This document shows positions 62,255 to 64,000 of a stretch of 64,000 bases of DNA, piece by piece. The notes under the pieces are model-generated. The model had not been told where the DNA came from. It was given only the letters and a program-made list of their open reading frames with translations, and searched no databases. The DNA comes from Cryptomeria japonica (Eukaryota; Streptophyta; Pinopsida; Cupressales; Cupressaceae): assembly GCF_030272615.1 (NCBI RefSeq), contig NC_081414.1:310445664-310509663 (forward strand), read 5' to 3'. Positions within the stretch are counted from its first letter, which is position 1, and every line of letters begins with the position of its first letter. Both the position numbers and the translations under genes were made by a program.

Positions 62255-63631
62255 TGTGTTGTCATTGATGTCAATAGTAACCGGTAATGGAGTTGTATTG
62301 CAAACCGGTAGTGATGTTGTTATGGAAACCGGTACTTGAGCAGTGATGGAAACCGGTATTGTTATGAAAGCAAAGATCAACCGATAACCCCAACCAGTTG
62401 ATATGCCAAACCCTAACCGATGGAGCTTGGTGAATCGGTTATGTTGATCTATGATCGAATAGTGATCGGAGATGGAGATGCCACGTAAGCAGGAAGCACA
62501 TGATGAGTTTCAAAGTGATTATGGCACGTGAAGATAACTGTTTATCTTGGGAATGAGCAAATGCATAGCATGAAGTGATAACTGCATGATGAGTTACAGG
62601 ATTCGATGTGCGGTGATCCAGGAGCGGTCGAAGTTGTCTAGAACAATGTGTAGTTGATTGCTATGTAATCCAACGGTCATGATTGAACCGATATGTTTGT
62701 AATCTCTATGAGATTTGTTGGTTTTATGATGTGTTACCGACCTATTGTATTTGCTTATAAGGTCGATGAGTTGTTTTGTAATTGTGTTGGCAATTTTGTT
62801 AAGTGTGGTAGTGAGACTGTTGTCGAACCAGAAGGAGTGTCTGCAAAATGTTTTAAAGGCAGATAGGAGCATAAAAGGATATGACTAAGCAAGATAGTGC
62901 TATTACCAGATCAGCAAAAACCTTGTTGTTCTCTAACCATTACAACTGTTAAATCCCCTAACCGGGTAAGCTTTAACAGGCTTGGTGCTATCTAAATCCT
63001 TTAACCAGGTGATCCGTTAGCTTGGATTTGAAATCCTCCACTGAGATTACTCTTAACAAGGTATTGCCTTTAACAGGGTGTTGTAGTCAATCCCTTAACC
63101 GGGTGGTCCCTAACCGGATCTGTTCTTAACAGGATATTATTGTATAAGCTTCTAACAAGGCTTGGCTCCTAACAAGGCGAACTTCAGAAGAGTTCAGAAT
63201 ACTTGTGAGTATTCATCCCCACTGTGGTTTTTCCCATTTGGGTTTCCACGTCAAAAATCATTGTGTCAAGTGGTGAATGATTTTGTGGTTATGTTTTGAT
63301 ATGGTTGATATGATTAACTGGTAAATCCACTTAGATATGATTAGATGATCGGAAGTGATCTGAAATGAGCTATTACTGATGTTAGTAAAGTGGTTTAATG
63401 TTTTGGTTAAATGGTATGTGAGTTTCAGATCTGTTACGATGTATTATTGTTGTTTTGATCAACCGGTAAAGTTTGACAGTGCAGTATCAGTTTTGTTACA
63501 GTGTTTAAACCGGTTAAGTTCAGTGATTGATTTATGAGTAGGGATTAAGTTTGGTGAAAGTTTAGTTTGTTTTCTATCTACTGATTCACACCCCCCTCTC
63601 AGTAGTTGACCGGATGCTTATTGTTTCATCA
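62255..63631 (+). repeat. Copia-type LTR (probable solo LTR or LTR fragment)
   Basis: It starts near TGTGTTGTCATTGATG at the point where the LINE sequence ends, and finishes with TGATTCACACCCCCCTCTCAGTAG ... TTGTTTCATCA. This is the same terminal pattern as the element A and B LTRs. The body is rich in AAACCGGTA words. GGTTTTTCCC and GGGTTTCCACG words lie about 380 bp before the end. The exact start is uncertain, and no target duplication was seen. Confidence 0.62.
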
Positions 63632-63648
63632 TATTATCAATGACAAAT

Positions 63649-64000
63649 TGTTGGCATGATGATGATTTTTGTATTGGATGACTTTATGTGTTGTCACTGA
63701 TGGCACACATGTTTTGATTGTCTTAGTTAAGTCAAACCGGTATCATATGTATAAGGAGTCTAACCGGTATATGTTGACAACCGGTATATGTAGTAAAGAC
63801 AATTGGTTTTGATCTATTCCACTGACATCAGCTTCAAGATACAGCGGAGAGCGACAAGGAGGCACATGGAGACAATCAATATATGAGCTAGAAGCGGTGA
63901 ACACTCAACCGGTATTTGATGTTCCAACCGGTTTCACAGATTGTGTGATGAGTTATCACCAGTCGTGATGAGTTGTCACTAGCCGACATTTTTGGCGGTA
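63649..64000 (+). repeat. Copia-type LTR start, element B family (cut by window edge)
   Basis: TGTTGGCATGATGATGATT matches the start of the element B LTR (TGTTGGCTTGATGATGATT). Further inside, GTGATGAGTTATCACCAG corresponds to GTGATGAGTTACCAGCAC in B. The preceding ATCAATGACAAAT looks like an eroded form of the ATCAATGCCAAAGGGGGAGAT that precedes other LTRs of this group. The rest lies outside the window. Confidence 0.6.

Overview
The window looks like repeat-dense nuclear DNA from a seed plant with a large genome. It is AT-rich, full of nested and decayed plant LTR retrotransposons and an L1-type LINE, and holds one spliced host gene with a 6.7 kb intron. A gymnosperm would fit, but nothing here proves the taxon. 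No organellar, bacterial or viral segment was seen.

Layout. (1) 1-16062: one Ty3/Gypsy element of the Tat type on the minus strand. It runs from the tail of its 3' LTR (window start) through a polypurine tract, an antisense plant-mobile-domain (PMD) reading frame, integrase, an extra RNase H, RT, protease and gag to a complete 1237 bp 5' LTR. (2) 16063-21665: the 3' part of a Copia-style element on the plus strand (element B) with a zinc-knuckle gag remnant and a roughly 1020-codon unrecognised ORF, but no pol, ending in a 1.1 kb LTR. (3) 21666-26072: the pol remnant and 3' LTR of a Ty1/Copia element (element A), whose pol is interrupted by B. B is in turn cut by the Tat element, so three insertions are nested. 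(4) 26073-28746: Gypsy-type LTR remnant with an array of ACCGATTA..TAATCGGT palindromes. (5) 29907-41327: a complete Gypsy element (element C) with 3.2 kb LTRs, a perfect 5 bp target-site duplication and a gag-only 1.7 kb interior. Its 3' LTR carries a 3.27 kb insert with a long TA/CA microsatellite. (6) 41333-46596: AT-rich sequence without a recognisable gene.

(7) 46597-54450, minus strand: five exons encoding the complete C-terminal nucleotide-binding domain of an ABCB/TAP-type half transporter. The membrane-domain exons are not visible and should lie beyond the right edge. Its large intron holds a solo Copia LTR with target-site duplication, a decayed Gypsy RT-RNase H-integrase relic and a 568 bp insert flanked by 8 bp repeats. 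(8) About 55040-62254, plus strand: a broken L1-type LINE, interrupted at 56965-59490 by a small minus-strand Copia-like element (element D). D's 129 bp LTRs contain a tRNA-like cloverleaf with perfect Pol III A and B boxes in one copy. D itself holds an odd one-LTR insertion (element F). (9) 62255-64000: two more Copia LTRs related to B.

The only convincing host gene is the ABC transporter. All transposon genes carry stops or frameshifts. The points most worth following are the tRNA-like LTR of element D, the large unknown ORF of the pol-less element B, and the antisense PMD gene of the Tat element.
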